Shown one piece after another: positions 56,601 through 62,200 of a DNA stretch of 64,000 bases. A program made the translations under genes and the position numbers. Under the pieces are notes generated by a model that searched no databases, was not told the origin of the DNA, and saw nothing but the letters and a program-made list of their open reading frames with translations. Source of the stretch: Ascarosepion bandense (Eukaryota; Mollusca; Cephalopoda; Sepiida; Sepiidae). Numbering within the stretch: position 1 is the first letter of the stretch; each line of letters opens with the position of its first letter. The DNA lies in contig JBBBDQ010000192.1 of assembly GCA_037127315.1 (NCBI GenBank), positions 1,943,501-2,007,500 on the forward strand, in the 5' to 3' direction.

Positions 56601-58440
56601 GTCAGAAGCACATAAAACAAAACAAAAAGTTATATACAAGTCCAATGGGCAAAACAATGGTATGCAATCCAATAGGTAAATCAGTTCCACAAATACTATC
56701 ACCATTCCTCAATCTCAAGTAAGCCACTCTCCTTGCCAAAAACGAATGACAGTATCATGCTTTTATGCACCTGACCAGACATTGCTCAGCCGATGAGCAC
56801 TCAGAACCAGCCAATAAAAATTGCTACAAGCATCATTTTCATCCACTTGAAGTGCTGCCCAATTCACCCTCCATCCAAAGCTCACCAATTAGCCCTCTCC
56901 ACACTCCATTGCAAAAACATACGTGACTTTAGCATTTTTGGGTCATTGAGGTGAGTCTCTGTTATAGTTGATAATCACTAAAATGAGGGTACTAGTCTGA
57001 GCAAACCTGTGCATATACTTTTCAAATTAATTTGTTTTTACTATTTTCTTTATTTCCCAATTTTGTATCTTTTTTCTTTTCTTTTTTTTCTTGTATTCAA
57101 ACTATTTATTGCAATTTTATGCTGTTTTTTTCCTCTTACTTGGAATGTGAATTTAACTGATTTCCCAGAAAGAAAAAATTCTATTTATTTCTATTGTATA
57201 TTGATCATTGCTTGAAAAAAAGAGAACATCTGTTTGTGCAGCTGAACTTGTATTATTAGAAAGCTTTATTTAATAAAAGTAACAGTCACAATCTTTTTAC
57301 ATTTTGAGAATGTTGGTGATCATTGTTTTCAACATTATAACTAAGCTAGTAAGCTTATCGGGACCATTCACTTGTTTTTGTCTTCTGTGTTAACAGGATG
57401 AGTTTTCAGATATTTCAAAATAAACAACAAAAAGCATCGAGATAAGATTCAATTTGAGTTTACACTCTTTGATTTCAAAAAGAAATTCTGAATCATTTAA
57501 AGAAGAATTTTGCAATTTACCACTGGTTTACTTAATTTATAAAATTCATGATTTAATTGAAATAAAAGCTGTGCTACAAAGTGGTTAGCTTCTCTTTTGT
57601 TACAAAGTGCATTTCCACAATTGCTATAAAAATTATTACAAACCTTGCCAGAATCTTTAAAGTCTTGCCTGCTGCTGGAAATAGGTCTTCTTACATATTT
57701 ACTCAGTGATTTGTGTGACATTATAGACTGTTTAGTTCACTTAATTTACCAAAAATCTCTGAAGCAATTTTATAAAATGAATTCTTAAAAACGATTACAA
57801 TTTATCAGGATCTTAAAAAAAAAAGTAATTCAAAATATTTTACCATGACATTTTGAACTTTTCAAAGAAGCATGAGATACTTTTGTGCTCCATTTTGATG
57901 AGATAGCATAAGCCATAACCAGTACCTGAGATGACAGTAAATGAAGGAGGCAAACACAATTCATAATGAAGAAAAAAACATTAAAAACAAGAGTATAAAA
58001 TTGCCCCCTGATACATTTCAATACTGGCAAATAACTTGAGTAAATTTAATTACAGAAAAACAATTCAGCTTAATATTAAAAAAAAATTTGGCAAGAAAAA
58101 AAATGCAAGTTCTATTCTTAGGAAGAATATGATATAAAAAGTTTAACCCTAAAAGAAACGATTCTGTTCAATGTTTACAGGCTTGAAGAAGGTTGAAGGG
58201 TGCACCAACTGAAATGTCATGTAAACAACAATTGAAAATATTGGTCCATATCATAAGACAATACTAAATGTTGGAATTTCAAATGATAGTTTAGTTAGCT
58301 AATATTTGATTATTATGACATTTATCGATTTCAACTTAAGTTAATAAAATCAATTCTTATCTTTCAGAGCTCTGAGTGACATTCAAGAAAGCATTCAAGA
58401 ACTTGAGTATTACCGAAAAACAATATTCTCTCATAATTAG
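18417..58440 (+). CDS. REXO2: Oligoribonuclease (small RNA 3'-5' exonuclease, Orn/REXO2 family), complete, six exons
   Basis: Exons 18417-18458, 21938-22021, 22364-22441, 48793-49013, 52890-52943 and 58368-58440 join into 552 nt, giving 183 residues plus TAG. All introns are GT-AG. The enzyme degrades 2-5-nt RNA fragments to mononucleotides; animal REXO2 acts in mitochondria and cytosol. DEDDh residues are all present: D12 and E14 (DLEMTGLD, split over exons 1 and 2), D112 in [15 protein letters not shown], and H159 and D164 in HRALSDI. Other family marks are [11 protein letters not shown] and [18 protein letters not shown]. The length matches bacterial Orn (about 181). The ATG is the first in frame after a TAG at 18378-18380, so no mitochondrial presequence is encoded in this exon; an upstream alternative exon is possible. 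It diverges from the CDK7-like gene. Intron 3 is 26.4 kb and full of transposons. Confidence 0.95.
20395..20640 (+). repeat. Dispersed repeat family R, diverged copy 5
   Basis: Located in REXO2 intron 1. It retains gagcaaattattttgcttat, tggaaatattaaatttgatt and a final ctgtggaggtac, in the order seen in the CDK7-intron copies. This shows that family R is dispersed as well as locally amplified. Confidence 0.55.
21938..22021 (+). CDS. REXO2: REXO2-like exon 2
   Basis: The acceptor tttctcaag precedes ATGACTGGG, and the donor gtttct follows at 22022. It encodes 28 residues beginning MTGLD and including [11 protein letters not shown], completing the first exonuclease motif. The ATG here is an internal methionine, not a start. 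Confidence 0.93.
22364..22441 (+). CDS. REXO2: REXO2-like exon 3
   Basis: The acceptor ctgttttag ends at 22363 and donor gtatgt begins at 22442. It encodes 26 residues in phase 0, including [11 protein letters not shown] and WCKEHHGK, both highly conserved in the family. Confidence 0.93.
23544..23772 (+). repeat. 23-bp minisatellite, about 10 units
   Basis: The unit tcagaggttcaattagtttt plus gag or ggg starts at 23544, 23567, 23590, 23613, 23636, 23659, 23682, 23705, 23728 and 23751. Units 1-4 end in gag, units 5-9 end in ggg, and the last unit is diverged. The homogeneous variant blocks suggest recent expansion by slippage or unequal exchange. It lies in REXO2 intron 3. Confidence 0.95.
24130..24480 (-). 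pseudogene. mariner-type transposase C-terminal fragment
   Basis: The minus-strand frame 24484-24242 reads [12 protein letters not shown], then [15 protein letters not shown]. These match the mariner blocks H-Q-D-N-A-R-P-H and P-x-Y-S-P-D-L-A-P-x-D-Y-H around the second and third catalytic aspartates. Both aspartates are altered (D to E, D to N). After a stop, shifted frames continue with pieces like [12 protein letters not shown] and end near 24140, as in the mariner C terminus. The N-terminal DNA-binding part and terminal repeats were not found. It is a dead DNA transposon fossil in intron 3. Confidence 0.8.
24525..24905 (+). repeat. Probable SINE or short non-autonomous repeat
   Basis: Begins actagcagtatagcctggca and continues ttgctcgggtgtaagg, a GC-richer head of a kind seen in many invertebrate repeats. 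It ends in a tail of acagacat/acagacac units passing into (CA)n. The class is inferred from composition and tail. No second copy was found in this window. Confidence 0.4.
25560..25940 (-). pseudogene. hAT-type transposase C-terminal fragment
   Basis: On the minus strand, one frame ends SGVEVFS near 25885. After a one-base shift a second frame reads [18 protein letters not shown] and then [10 protein letters not shown] (about 25885-25795). Together they match the hAT C-terminal dimerisation block, E-R-x-F-S-x-x-G-x-x-x-x-K-L-R-N-R-L and K-L-V-F. The downstream AT-rich segment to about 25570, with gatttaaatcaaa, may be the element's terminal region. Only the end of the gene survives. Confidence 0.6.
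26009..26040. repeat. Perfect 11-bp hairpin
   Basis: The arm atatttctcac (26009-26019) pairs with gtgagaaatat (26030-26040) across a 10-nt loop. It lies 200 bp left of the gypsy element and has no known role. Confidence 0.8.
26245..26465 (-). repeat. 3' LTR of gypsy element C
   Basis: It is 221 bp and matches the other LTR along its length except for point changes and a missing stretch of about 27 bp after ctgtctct (the other copy has gccgtagcaacgcgcacagt there). The polypurine tract adjoins it on the internal side. Confidence 0.92.
26551..26820 (-). pseudogene. gypsy element C pol C-terminal acidic region
   Basis: A minus-strand frame of 89 residues is rich in serine, aspartate and glutamate ([14 protein letters not shown], then [16 protein letters not shown]). 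Its position between integrase and the polypurine tract makes it the C-terminal tail of the polyprotein. The overlapping plus-strand frame is a shadow of it. Confidence 0.55.
27030..27400 (-). pseudogene. gypsy element C integrase core
   Basis: The frame 27341-27033 reads [20 protein letters not shown], then [18 protein letters not shown]. These are the first catalytic aspartate (I-D-C-G) and the block around the second (usually T-D-N-G-x-A-F), here I-N-N-G, so the second aspartate is lost. The E-containing third block is beyond a frameshift. The core would join cDNA to the target; this one cannot. Confidence 0.78.
27690..28043 (-). pseudogene. gypsy element C RNase H
   Basis: The frame 28043-27771 reads [16 protein letters not shown], then [17 protein letters not shown] with the catalytic glutamate, then [17 protein letters not shown] with the third acidic residue. 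These match the D-E-D pattern of retroelement RNase H. It removes template RNA during reverse transcription. The domain is nearly intact, but it is separated from RT by stops. Confidence 0.82.
28300..28989 (-). pseudogene. gypsy element C reverse transcriptase
   Basis: After the SINE, the minus-strand frame reads [20 protein letters not shown], then [19 protein letters not shown], then [11 protein letters not shown], the standard RT fingers block. Further on, [14 protein letters not shown] carries the first catalytic aspartate. [14 protein letters not shown] (about 28480-28440) is the Y-x-D-D catalytic box, which is intact. Stops interrupt the frame between blocks. RT copies element RNA to DNA. 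Confidence 0.85.
28995..29333 (+). mobile_element. SINE-like insertion inside gypsy element C (one truncated plus one full unit)
   Basis: Two head-to-tail copies each contain tgaactatc, ccc-gttcacactccaccca, a tctattgaacaggtgtagag block and tgtggtttccggctttctct. The second ends gggtgatatgattaaaa with a polyA run. The ggttcacactcc segment resembles a pol III B box. It interrupts the gypsy frame between protease and RT, so it arrived after that element. Confidence 0.75.
29340..29891 (-). pseudogene. gypsy element C aspartyl protease region
   Basis: The minus-strand frame contains [20 protein letters not shown], where DSR replaces the catalytic DSG. Another frame has [17 protein letters not shown], the ILG-x-D-x-I flap-side block with the aspartate lost. 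Element proteases cleave the polyprotein. Both key sites are damaged here. The frame runs to [10 protein letters not shown] just before the SINE insertion. Confidence 0.7.
29950..30512 (-). pseudogene. gypsy element C gag
   Basis: A start codon at 30512 (minus) opens [16 protein letters not shown], followed by [18 protein letters not shown]. After a frameshift near 30380-30430, the frame 30375-30145 contains [20 protein letters not shown], then [20 protein letters not shown]. These are the capsid-like helices with the E-x-F-L-A-x-L-x-R-L-A block common in gypsy gag. Gag forms the cytoplasmic particle. A frameshift and later stops inactivate it. Confidence 0.75.
30568..30815 (-). repeat. 5' LTR of gypsy element C
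   Basis: It is 248 bp, with the same ends as the 26245-26465 copy. The two LTRs are identical at integration, so the substitutions and the indel show that this is not a very recent insertion. A clear tRNA primer-binding site next to it (agctatttaggcaaacc on the minus strand) was not recognised. Confidence 0.92.
30821..32560. other. Moderately GC intron stretch, unidentified repeat-like DNA
   Basis: Apart from the SINE at 31870-32064, this segment between gypsy element C and the AT-rich remainder has mixed composition like transposon DNA. Its short open frames (for example 31109-31336 plus) match nothing I recognise. The phrases near 30970 and 32500 (ggggcatgacatgacaatta and ggggccatgacaaaacaatt) resemble each other, so it may be one old element with repeated ends. 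Confidence 0.35.
31870..32064 (+). mobile_element. SINE-like repeat, second locus (full unit)
   Basis: Contains tatcgcccggttcacacgcc, then tctattgaacagg, tgtggtttccggctttctct, and gggtgatatgattaaaa followed by 15 or more A. It is close to identical to the unit in gypsy element C, which defines the unit length as about 190 bp and the polyA 3' end. Confidence 0.8.
32561..36390. other. AT-rich intron without recognised features
   Basis: Long A and T tracts and no domain-bearing frame on either strand. A TC-start, CTRR-like Helitron boundary was considered near 33060 but not supported. Nothing here can be annotated beyond low-complexity tracts. Confidence 0.5.
36395..36690 (+). repeat. Degenerate tandem repeat, three units of about 110-118 bp
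   Basis: The block atatt-cca then ggaaattctg-ag-taa recurs near 36441 and 36549, and in decayed form near 36670. In between, gaataaagaa/aatagaataagg and caaagacaacattggcaa/caatgacaacactggcaa recur. Only two units are clear. Confidence 0.65.
36850..37640 (-). pseudogene. gypsy reverse transcriptase relic B
   Basis: On the minus strand, stop-broken frames read [16 protein letters not shown] near 37420, [10 protein letters not shown] near 37310, [12 protein letters not shown] then [13 protein letters not shown] near 37220-37150, and [13 protein letters not shown] near 37080-37040. They follow the order of RT blocks and resemble relic A (FAKIDLKSA, KIGLNHK), so both probably belong to one family. 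The Y-x-D-D box is eroded. Confidence 0.65.
37870..39310 (+). pseudogene. I-clade-like LINE, 3' part: RT C-terminus, RNase H and tail zinc motif
   Basis: The frame 37806-38288 contains [20 protein letters not shown] and [19 protein letters not shown], the connection region after RT in I-type LINEs. Next, [16 protein letters not shown] near 38515-38565 is the first RNase H acidic block. [20 protein letters not shown] block near 38810-38860 is the last one. [17 protein letters not shown], then [17 protein letters not shown] near 39060-39190, is the cysteine/histidine tail. Frames are shifted between blocks. A free-standing RNase H within a LINE indicates the I group. The element ends near 39310. 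Confidence 0.78.
39311..40029. other. Interval between LINE relics
   Basis: A minus-strand lysine-rich frame (39583-39350) and flanking stop-broken sequence could be more LINE debris, but no diagnostic motif was seen. Confidence 0.3.
40030..41445 (-). pseudogene. LINE reverse transcriptase relic (RT palm through C-terminal tail)
   Basis: Minus-strand pieces read [11 protein letters not shown] near 41090, [15 protein letters not shown] sequence near 41020, SVRQGCAFS near 40870, and NCKKTE-like sequence near 40650. A tail with [14 protein letters not shown] residues (40420-40390) then [17 protein letters not shown] (about 40350-40310) follows, and the relic ends near 40030. This set of blocks is common in invertebrate non-LTR elements with no RNase H. 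The catalytic box is not intact. Frameshifts are frequent. Confidence 0.65.
41460..41612 (+). mobile_element. SINE-like repeat, diverged third locus
   Basis: Reads ggagtagatagaccctacta, then ctggttcatactcc, gaacaggagtacaggctcat and cccttgtttcatgtttagg. These are recognisable versions of the same unit. The 3' part is lost or replaced before a long T run at 41612-41638. Confidence 0.6.
41612..41638 (+). repeat. Poly-T tract
   Basis: A run of 27 T, probably an inverted polyA tail of an insertion that followed the SINE-like repeat on its left. Confidence 0.85.
41980..44878 (+). mobile_element. CR1/jockey-like LINE ORF2 relic with APE endonuclease and RT
   Basis: Domains in order on the plus strand: an endonuclease with [19 protein letters not shown] sequence near 42075-42120 and [14 protein letters not shown] near 42407-42450 (N/D-F-N motif changed), then [13 protein letters not shown] near 42630-42670 (S-D-H). 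The RT has [16 protein letters not shown] near 43330-43380, [11 protein letters not shown] near 43712-43742 with the first aspartate, and [11 protein letters not shown] near 43960-43990, where Y-A-D-N replaces Y-A-D-D. The C-terminal tail has [15 protein letters not shown] near 44485-44530. Many stops are present. It ends near 44878 in an aatataaataa tail. It is inactive. Confidence 0.85.
44882..45780 (-). repeat. LTR-like family L, copy A
   Basis: Shares with copies B and C, in order on the plus strand, cttcccaacccctgtct, a cagcggaacagaag block, gtttttatatttatccc, acactgggttgttcatgcaa, and finally ctgctcatattggaac with aaatttatttccagttg. It abuts the 3' end of the LINE at 44878, so one probably inserted into or truncated the other. 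The minus orientation is chosen because a TATA-like box and a conserved peptide in other copies read that way. Confidence 0.6.
45781..46544. other. AT-rich interval between family L copies
   Basis: No domain-bearing frame is present. The minus-strand frames 46379-46170 and 46273-46025 are phenylalanine- and leucine-rich translations of A-rich DNA and are not credible genes. Confidence 0.4.
46545..47660 (-). repeat. LTR-like family L, copy B
   Basis: Contains ttgatacagcagttggtcct, tgggttgacctttccaac, aaaacggcaccaaaa, ttcccaaaccctgttcctct, atgacagacactggggtgtt, tatgcaaatcta, and ctgtccatattggaacagaa. All of these are matched by copy C. On the minus strand a frame reads [20 protein letters not shown] near 46640-46590. 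The reverse complement of gctctgtatttatgcttg is a TATA-like gcataaatacagag. Confidence 0.7.
47690..48490 (-). pseudogene. Second CR1/jockey-like LINE fragment (RT)
   Basis: On the minus strand, the frame 48473-48255 has [10 protein letters not shown] and [20 protein letters not shown], matching the same RT blocks as the plus-strand LINE at 43330-43510. Further pieces, [16 protein letters not shown] near 48010-47960 and the C-terminal block [18 protein letters not shown] near 47745-47695, follow in order. The segment between 47960 and 47890 is deleted relative to the fuller copy. It is an inactive fragment about 0.3 kb before REXO2 exon 4. Confidence 0.72.
48793..49013 (+). CDS. REXO2: REXO2-like exon 4
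   Basis: A long T-rich polypyrimidine tract ends in ag at 48792, and donor gtaagt starts at 49014. It encodes residues 69-141 plus two bases of codon 142. The second exonuclease motif, with D112 in [11 protein letters not shown], is here, as is [13 protein letters not shown]. Confidence 0.95.
49993..51330. repeat. Repeat-rich block, possible solo LTR or composite repeat
   Basis: Starts near tgttatggatatag with a CA microsatellite (50012-50032). It contains a two-fold duplication near 50090 and 50230 (cacatgg...agt, ggatagcagg/gttagcaag), then the 118-bp tandem array, then a TATA-like ttatataaag at about 50904, and a T-rich tail. The layout resembles the LTR-like insert at 2865-3705, but no sequence match between them was established. 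Confidence 0.4.
50405..50775 (+). repeat. Tandem repeat, about 108-118-bp units, purine-rich
   Basis: Units end in attcttatttgtt at 50521 and 50639, with a degenerate end near 50413. Each contains gaagaygaagccgaatc, aaggaaagatagc and aatgttatttgtatgctgat. Two units are clear and the flanking ones decay. Confidence 0.8.
51770..52760 (-). pseudogene. Penelope-like element relic: RT end and GIY-YIG-type endonuclease
   Basis: On the minus strand, [18 protein letters not shown] near 52605-52550, followed by [12 protein letters not shown], is the Penelope-type RT block ([14 protein letters not shown]). After a shift, [20 protein letters not shown] near 52500-52445, then [11 protein letters not shown], matches the Penelope GIY-YIG endonuclease (K-Y-x-G-E-T-G-R-x-x-x-x-R-x-x-E-H). 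The relic runs down to a terminal segment at 51780-51880 with ctgaagaaggctg on the minus strand. Stops and shifts are present. Penelope-like elements prime reverse transcription at nicked targets. Confidence 0.8.
52890..52943 (+). CDS. REXO2: REXO2-like exon 5
   Basis: The acceptor gggttgcag ends at 52889 and donor gtatgt begins at 52944. It completes the split arginine codon and reads [17 protein letters not shown], carrying catalytic histidine H159, then two bases of the next arginine codon. Confidence 0.93.
53514..53605. repeat. Hairpin with 29-bp arms (20 bp perfect)
   Basis: The arm 53514-53542 (inner 20 bp tgtttcactttaacaagctt) pairs with 53577-53605 (inner aagcttgttaaagtgaaaca) with only two mismatches, both in the outer part. 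The loop is 34 nt. It lies in REXO2 intron 5. Such strong pairing would form a stable stem in the pre-mRNA. Confidence 0.9.
53840..53970 (+). repeat. Penelope-like terminal fragment (diverged)
   Basis: Reads gagaataatctactcttgtg, then cctctgaaaaaggttggagc and gcccaaaacc. It follows the order of the 56465-56610 and 51770-51880 (reverse) segments, but the helix-forming bases are lost. Confidence 0.45.
54520..56290 (-). repeat. LTR-like family L, copy C (with internal expansion)
   Basis: Contains gacacagcagctggtccttg, ggttgatctcttcaact, aaaacggcaccaattt, cacataatggagtgttatgc and ctgttcatattgg. The tail includes a duplicated segment: cttgggaaagcaaatttc at about 56010 and again at 56154. The minus strand again encodes a peptide ending in [19 protein letters not shown], related to that of copy B. 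Confidence 0.65.
56460..56610 (+). repeat. Penelope-like terminal fragment
   Basis: Contains gagaacaatctattcctg, gacatctgaagaagttagg and acagccaaaatgttatg. The last two blocks match the reverse complement of 51820-51870 (catctgaagaaggctg, acagccaaaatgtcata). It is in the opposite orientation to the Penelope-like relic at 52 kb. Confidence 0.6.
56611..58140. other. REXO2 intron 5, no recognised features
   Basis: AT-rich sequence. Short frames (57497-57721 minus, 57830-58030 minus) show no domain. A weak Penelope-terminus-like stretch may lie near 57840-57930 (catgacattttgaact, gagaatag-like blocks absent), which I do not count. Confidence 0.45.
58172..58227 (+). ncRNA. Hammerhead-ribozyme-like motif in a Penelope-like terminal fragment (degenerate)
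   Basis: The 8-bp outer stem tgtttaca (58172-58179) pairs perfectly with tgtaaaca (58220-58227). Inside it lies ttgaagaaggttg, where TTGAAGA stands for the hammerhead core CUGANGA with its first C changed to U. Then comes a stem AGGTTG/CCAACT (58190-58195, 58205-58210) with a 9-nt loop, then GAAA (58211-58214) and T-GTC (58215-58218) at the cleavage-site position. Penelope-like elements are known to carry hammerhead motifs with very short helix III. The core change and a mismatch below the outer stem make activity doubtful. Confidence 0.45.
58368..58440 (+). CDS. REXO2: REXO2-like exon 6 (terminal)
   Basis: The acceptor atctttcag ends at 58367. It completes the split arginine and reads [17 protein letters not shown]..., with catalytic D164 and the conserved C-terminal helix, ending TAG at 58438-58440. 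The tail is shorter than in human REXO2, which has an extra lysine-rich extension. Confidence 0.93.
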
Positions 58441-58573
58441 AAGAGAAAACAAAATCAGTTCACAAATATTTGAGCTTCAGTTTAAATTTACTAATTTTGT
58501 TAAAAACAAATGAGATTTAATTTAAAAATAAAAGCTCACATTTTGTTACCTATTTGTGTAATGCTGAAAATTG

Positions 58574-58611
58574 AATAAATTTTAAATGAAACACTTTTGC
58601 TATAAAATAAA
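58574..58611 (+). terminator. REXO2-like polyadenylation signals
   Basis: AATAAA hexamers at 58574-58579 and 58606-58611 lie 134-166 nt after the stop codon. A third is at 58527-58532. Any of these could direct 3' end formation. A U-rich stretch follows at about 58650-58680. Confidence 0.6.
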
Positions 58612-59259
58612 GAGAATATGGTTTTGAACTAATTTTAATGGAAATAATGAAAAATCTTTTTCAAGTTTTATTAATTTCTAATGTGGTACCAATATGCATT
58701 TAGTAATCAGGTCAGTATGTTATTTCAAATTGTACAGTTGAAAAAGAATACAAAATTTACAATAATGATAGTCTGTTAACACAAAATGTCAGTTGCTGTC
58801 GAGCAGTTCTTTTTATGCACCTTTCATCATTGATATACAGGTTGTGTTACCTGTCTACATTCAGATATTTTTACACTAATTTGGTTTTTGTTTTATGGCA
58901 TATTAACCTCATTGGATTATTTAATGCCAACAGGATGTTTTGAATAGATTTGTATGACTAGAATATGTATTCTTTGTAAGAAATCAGTTTGTAGATCAGG
59001 TTTCATTAATGTATTTCTGTAAAGAGGGTTTTAGTTGAGAATCTGGTTTCATTGATATATTCTTTTCAGGTATACAGTTTGTAGAAAAATTAGTTTCATT
59101 GACATTTTCATTTGCTTTTATTTTTGGGTATAAACCCACTGTTTTAAGAAATTATGTTATGTTGTCTATTTTTGTTTCTCGAAGAGCTCATACATGTTGT
59201 TTATATTATAGCATTTTTTTGTCTTGAGAGAGCAAGGTCTGTACACTTGGCTAATGTTT

Positions 59260-62200
59260 AATAGCGTACACCATTTCACATACTTGGCATACTGGTTGAT
59301 CTTTGTTGTTTAGCAAATGGGTTATTCTTGTGTGGCAAATGCATAAGCAGGCCAGTACAACTACTACTTCCTTTCAAGATTTTCTGAAAGCTGACTTCCA
59401 TTCTCCTAGTTTCAGCTGAATTGCAAAGAGTCTATGTGGGTTATCATCCTAGCACTATTGCCATTCCTCTTGAATATACTTGTTAATGACCTTAAAGTCA
59501 GTGTATGAGATTTTGGTAGTTGTGTCTACGTACACATCTAAAGCTGATCTGTCTGCTTTCTTGTTACCTTTAACTCTGATGTGGCTACAAATCCAACATA
59601 CTTTGATGTCTTTATCTTTGCAAGTAGTGCTCATTTTGCGTAATAGTTTGATAATGAACGAGTTTTTGAATTCTTTTTTCAAAGCTATTAAAACGGATAG
59701 TAAGTCTGAAAAATTAAGAAATTTTCTTGCTCTGTTGGATGATGTTGAGAATTACCACTATTTCATAAGCTTCCTTAGAAAGTAGAGCTTTACTTTGGGA
59801 GACATTTTTTTTTCTTGTAATATTTTGGCTCACTGCTGCATATCTTGCCTTGTCCTCACACTTTTACTTGTTTGTATAGATGGATGTATGGTTAGGGTAG
59901 TTTTCCAATATACCCTGAAACTTGTCCTGGAATGGGAGTGTGTGCATTTTTGGGGGGTTTTTTGGAAGTTTATTTAATTCCAGAAAGACTTCAGGTTGCT
60001 TGGTGGAATACTGGCTGCAGTCATTTCTTCTATATTTGAGTTGTGGTCCCTAACTCTTCAGCTATGGATTTCATCTTGAGTCTATAGGGTGGTATGATGT
60101 TCTCTTTTTATTGGAATAGATCACAGTACTGAAAGCTGGGTTAGTTGGGCATGATTTAGTTTTGACATAGGACTCTAATGCAATTTTAGAGTGCCTTAAA
60201 TGTGGAGGTGTTTCATTAGCTTCTGTGTATAAACTATCTACTGGGGATGTCCTAAAAACCCCAAGTGCTAGTCTGAAGCCTTGATGATAGGTTCTGTTAA
60301 GTATTTTTAGGTATGATTTTCTAGGTGCTCCATATATGAAACTAGGTAATCCAGTTTTGTATGAAGTACTGATCTGTATAATTTAATTAATGTTTGTCAA
60401 TCTGCTCCCCATTCAGTAAGGGCCACTATATGCAGAATTTGGAGGACTTTGCTACATTTTATTTTTAAATATTTTAGATGGGGAATGAATGTTAATTTTT
60501 TTTTTTTTTTTTTTGTCAAAGATGATGCCTAGGAACTTGTTGTTCCACTACTGAGATTTATGCTTTGTCCAATTTTAATAATTTGCAGAAATGTAGGCAT
60601 TTGGCTTTTATTTTAGAAAAGGTAAAACCATTTTCAGTGGCCCATTTGTGTATTTTATTAAGGCATTGTCTGTCTATAGTATACCTATGTTGAGATCTGT
60701 ATATTATTAGAAAGTTGTCGGCATAATAAAGCATCTCACTCCTGGTTTAACTATGGGGTTAATTTTTACAAGGAATAGGCTCATCAAAAAATGTTTGCTT
60801 GTGGAACCCCGTCTTCTTGATTTTGCAATTCAGATATCAAATCTATATAAGAACTATGCTATCATTGGTCTTCCAAGAAATTCTGTATAAATTGAATCAG
60901 ACTTCCTTTCAGGTCCAGTTCATGCCAGTCTTTCAAGACACAAAAAGGTATACAACATGGAAATTTGGTAAGTCAAATAGACTGCTGTGAGATGTTCCTT
61001 CTTTATCAAGGCTTCCCTTCCAAAGATTTCTACATGTATTAAGAGGGCTTTTTCTTTCCTAAAAGTGTATTGGAAGTCTCTGATTAAGCCTTTAGTTTCT
61101 AGGTACCAAGTCAATCTGTTGTCATTCTCTCACATAGGCATTCTCATAGGCAGCTAATTAATTCTATTAGTCTGTAGTTGTCAGGGTCTGTGTCATTCTT
61201 TCCAGGTTTTGAAATAGGGATGATGAATGACTCTACATTTCTGTAAAGTTGCCATTTGTTCATTTGTTGTTAAACATTTTTAATAACAATTGTAATGATT
61301 TGTTGGGCAACTGTTTTAGGAATTTATAGTGTATATCATCTAGTCCTCCAGCTGTATTATGGGCTTTTTTAAAGACTCATTTAGTCCCTCTAGAGTGAAT
61401 GGTAGGTTATAGCTCTCGGCATTTAAAATTTAGTTTTTGTTTTTTTCATTTTTTGTTTGAGCTCTAGAAATTGTTGGTTACCATTCTTGGCTAATTAATT
61501 TTTTGAGATTGTTTCAGCTATCAGCTAGTTGGTCAGTGATATCCTTTTCCAGAGTTACTTAAAAAGAGGTGTTTTACTATATTTGTTTAGTATTTGCCTG
61601 TTATTTTCTTTATCCTAATACAGACAGATCTTGTTTTTCTAGCATTCTTTTTTGGTTTCTTTGATTATTTTCTGTGCTTTTGCTTGAAGTAGCTTAGATT
61701 GCAGCAAATTAGAGGTTAGAGGTTGTTTGAATTTTCTCAGAGCTACTCTGATGGCTTCTTTACATTTATCATTGAGCTGACGTCTGTTGTGTTTTTTTGA
61801 TGCTGAATTTTTTTAATGCATTTTTTACTTTAGAGATGAAGATTTCCGTGAAATGTCTTAAGTTCTTGATGCTTTGTCCTTTAACTAGCTTTTCAGAACA
61901 TTTTATTTTTAATTTGTCCCAGCTTGCTCTACCTAATTTCCAACAGAGAGGATTCTTATCATTATGTTCTGAGTTTTGTAAGACATTTGGCAAGTGATTG
62001 CTACCACATGTGTCTGCAAGTACCTTCCAGAAGAAATTTATATAAATTGATAGATCACATAGGAATAAGTCCATTGCTGCGTAGCTGCCATTAAACGGAT
62101 TTATGTAAGTCAGTGTTTTATCATTATAAATGCATAAATTGTTATTATTGTTTGTAAGGTCCTTCCCTTGTGGTTTGTGTCTTTACAACATGTGGTGCTG

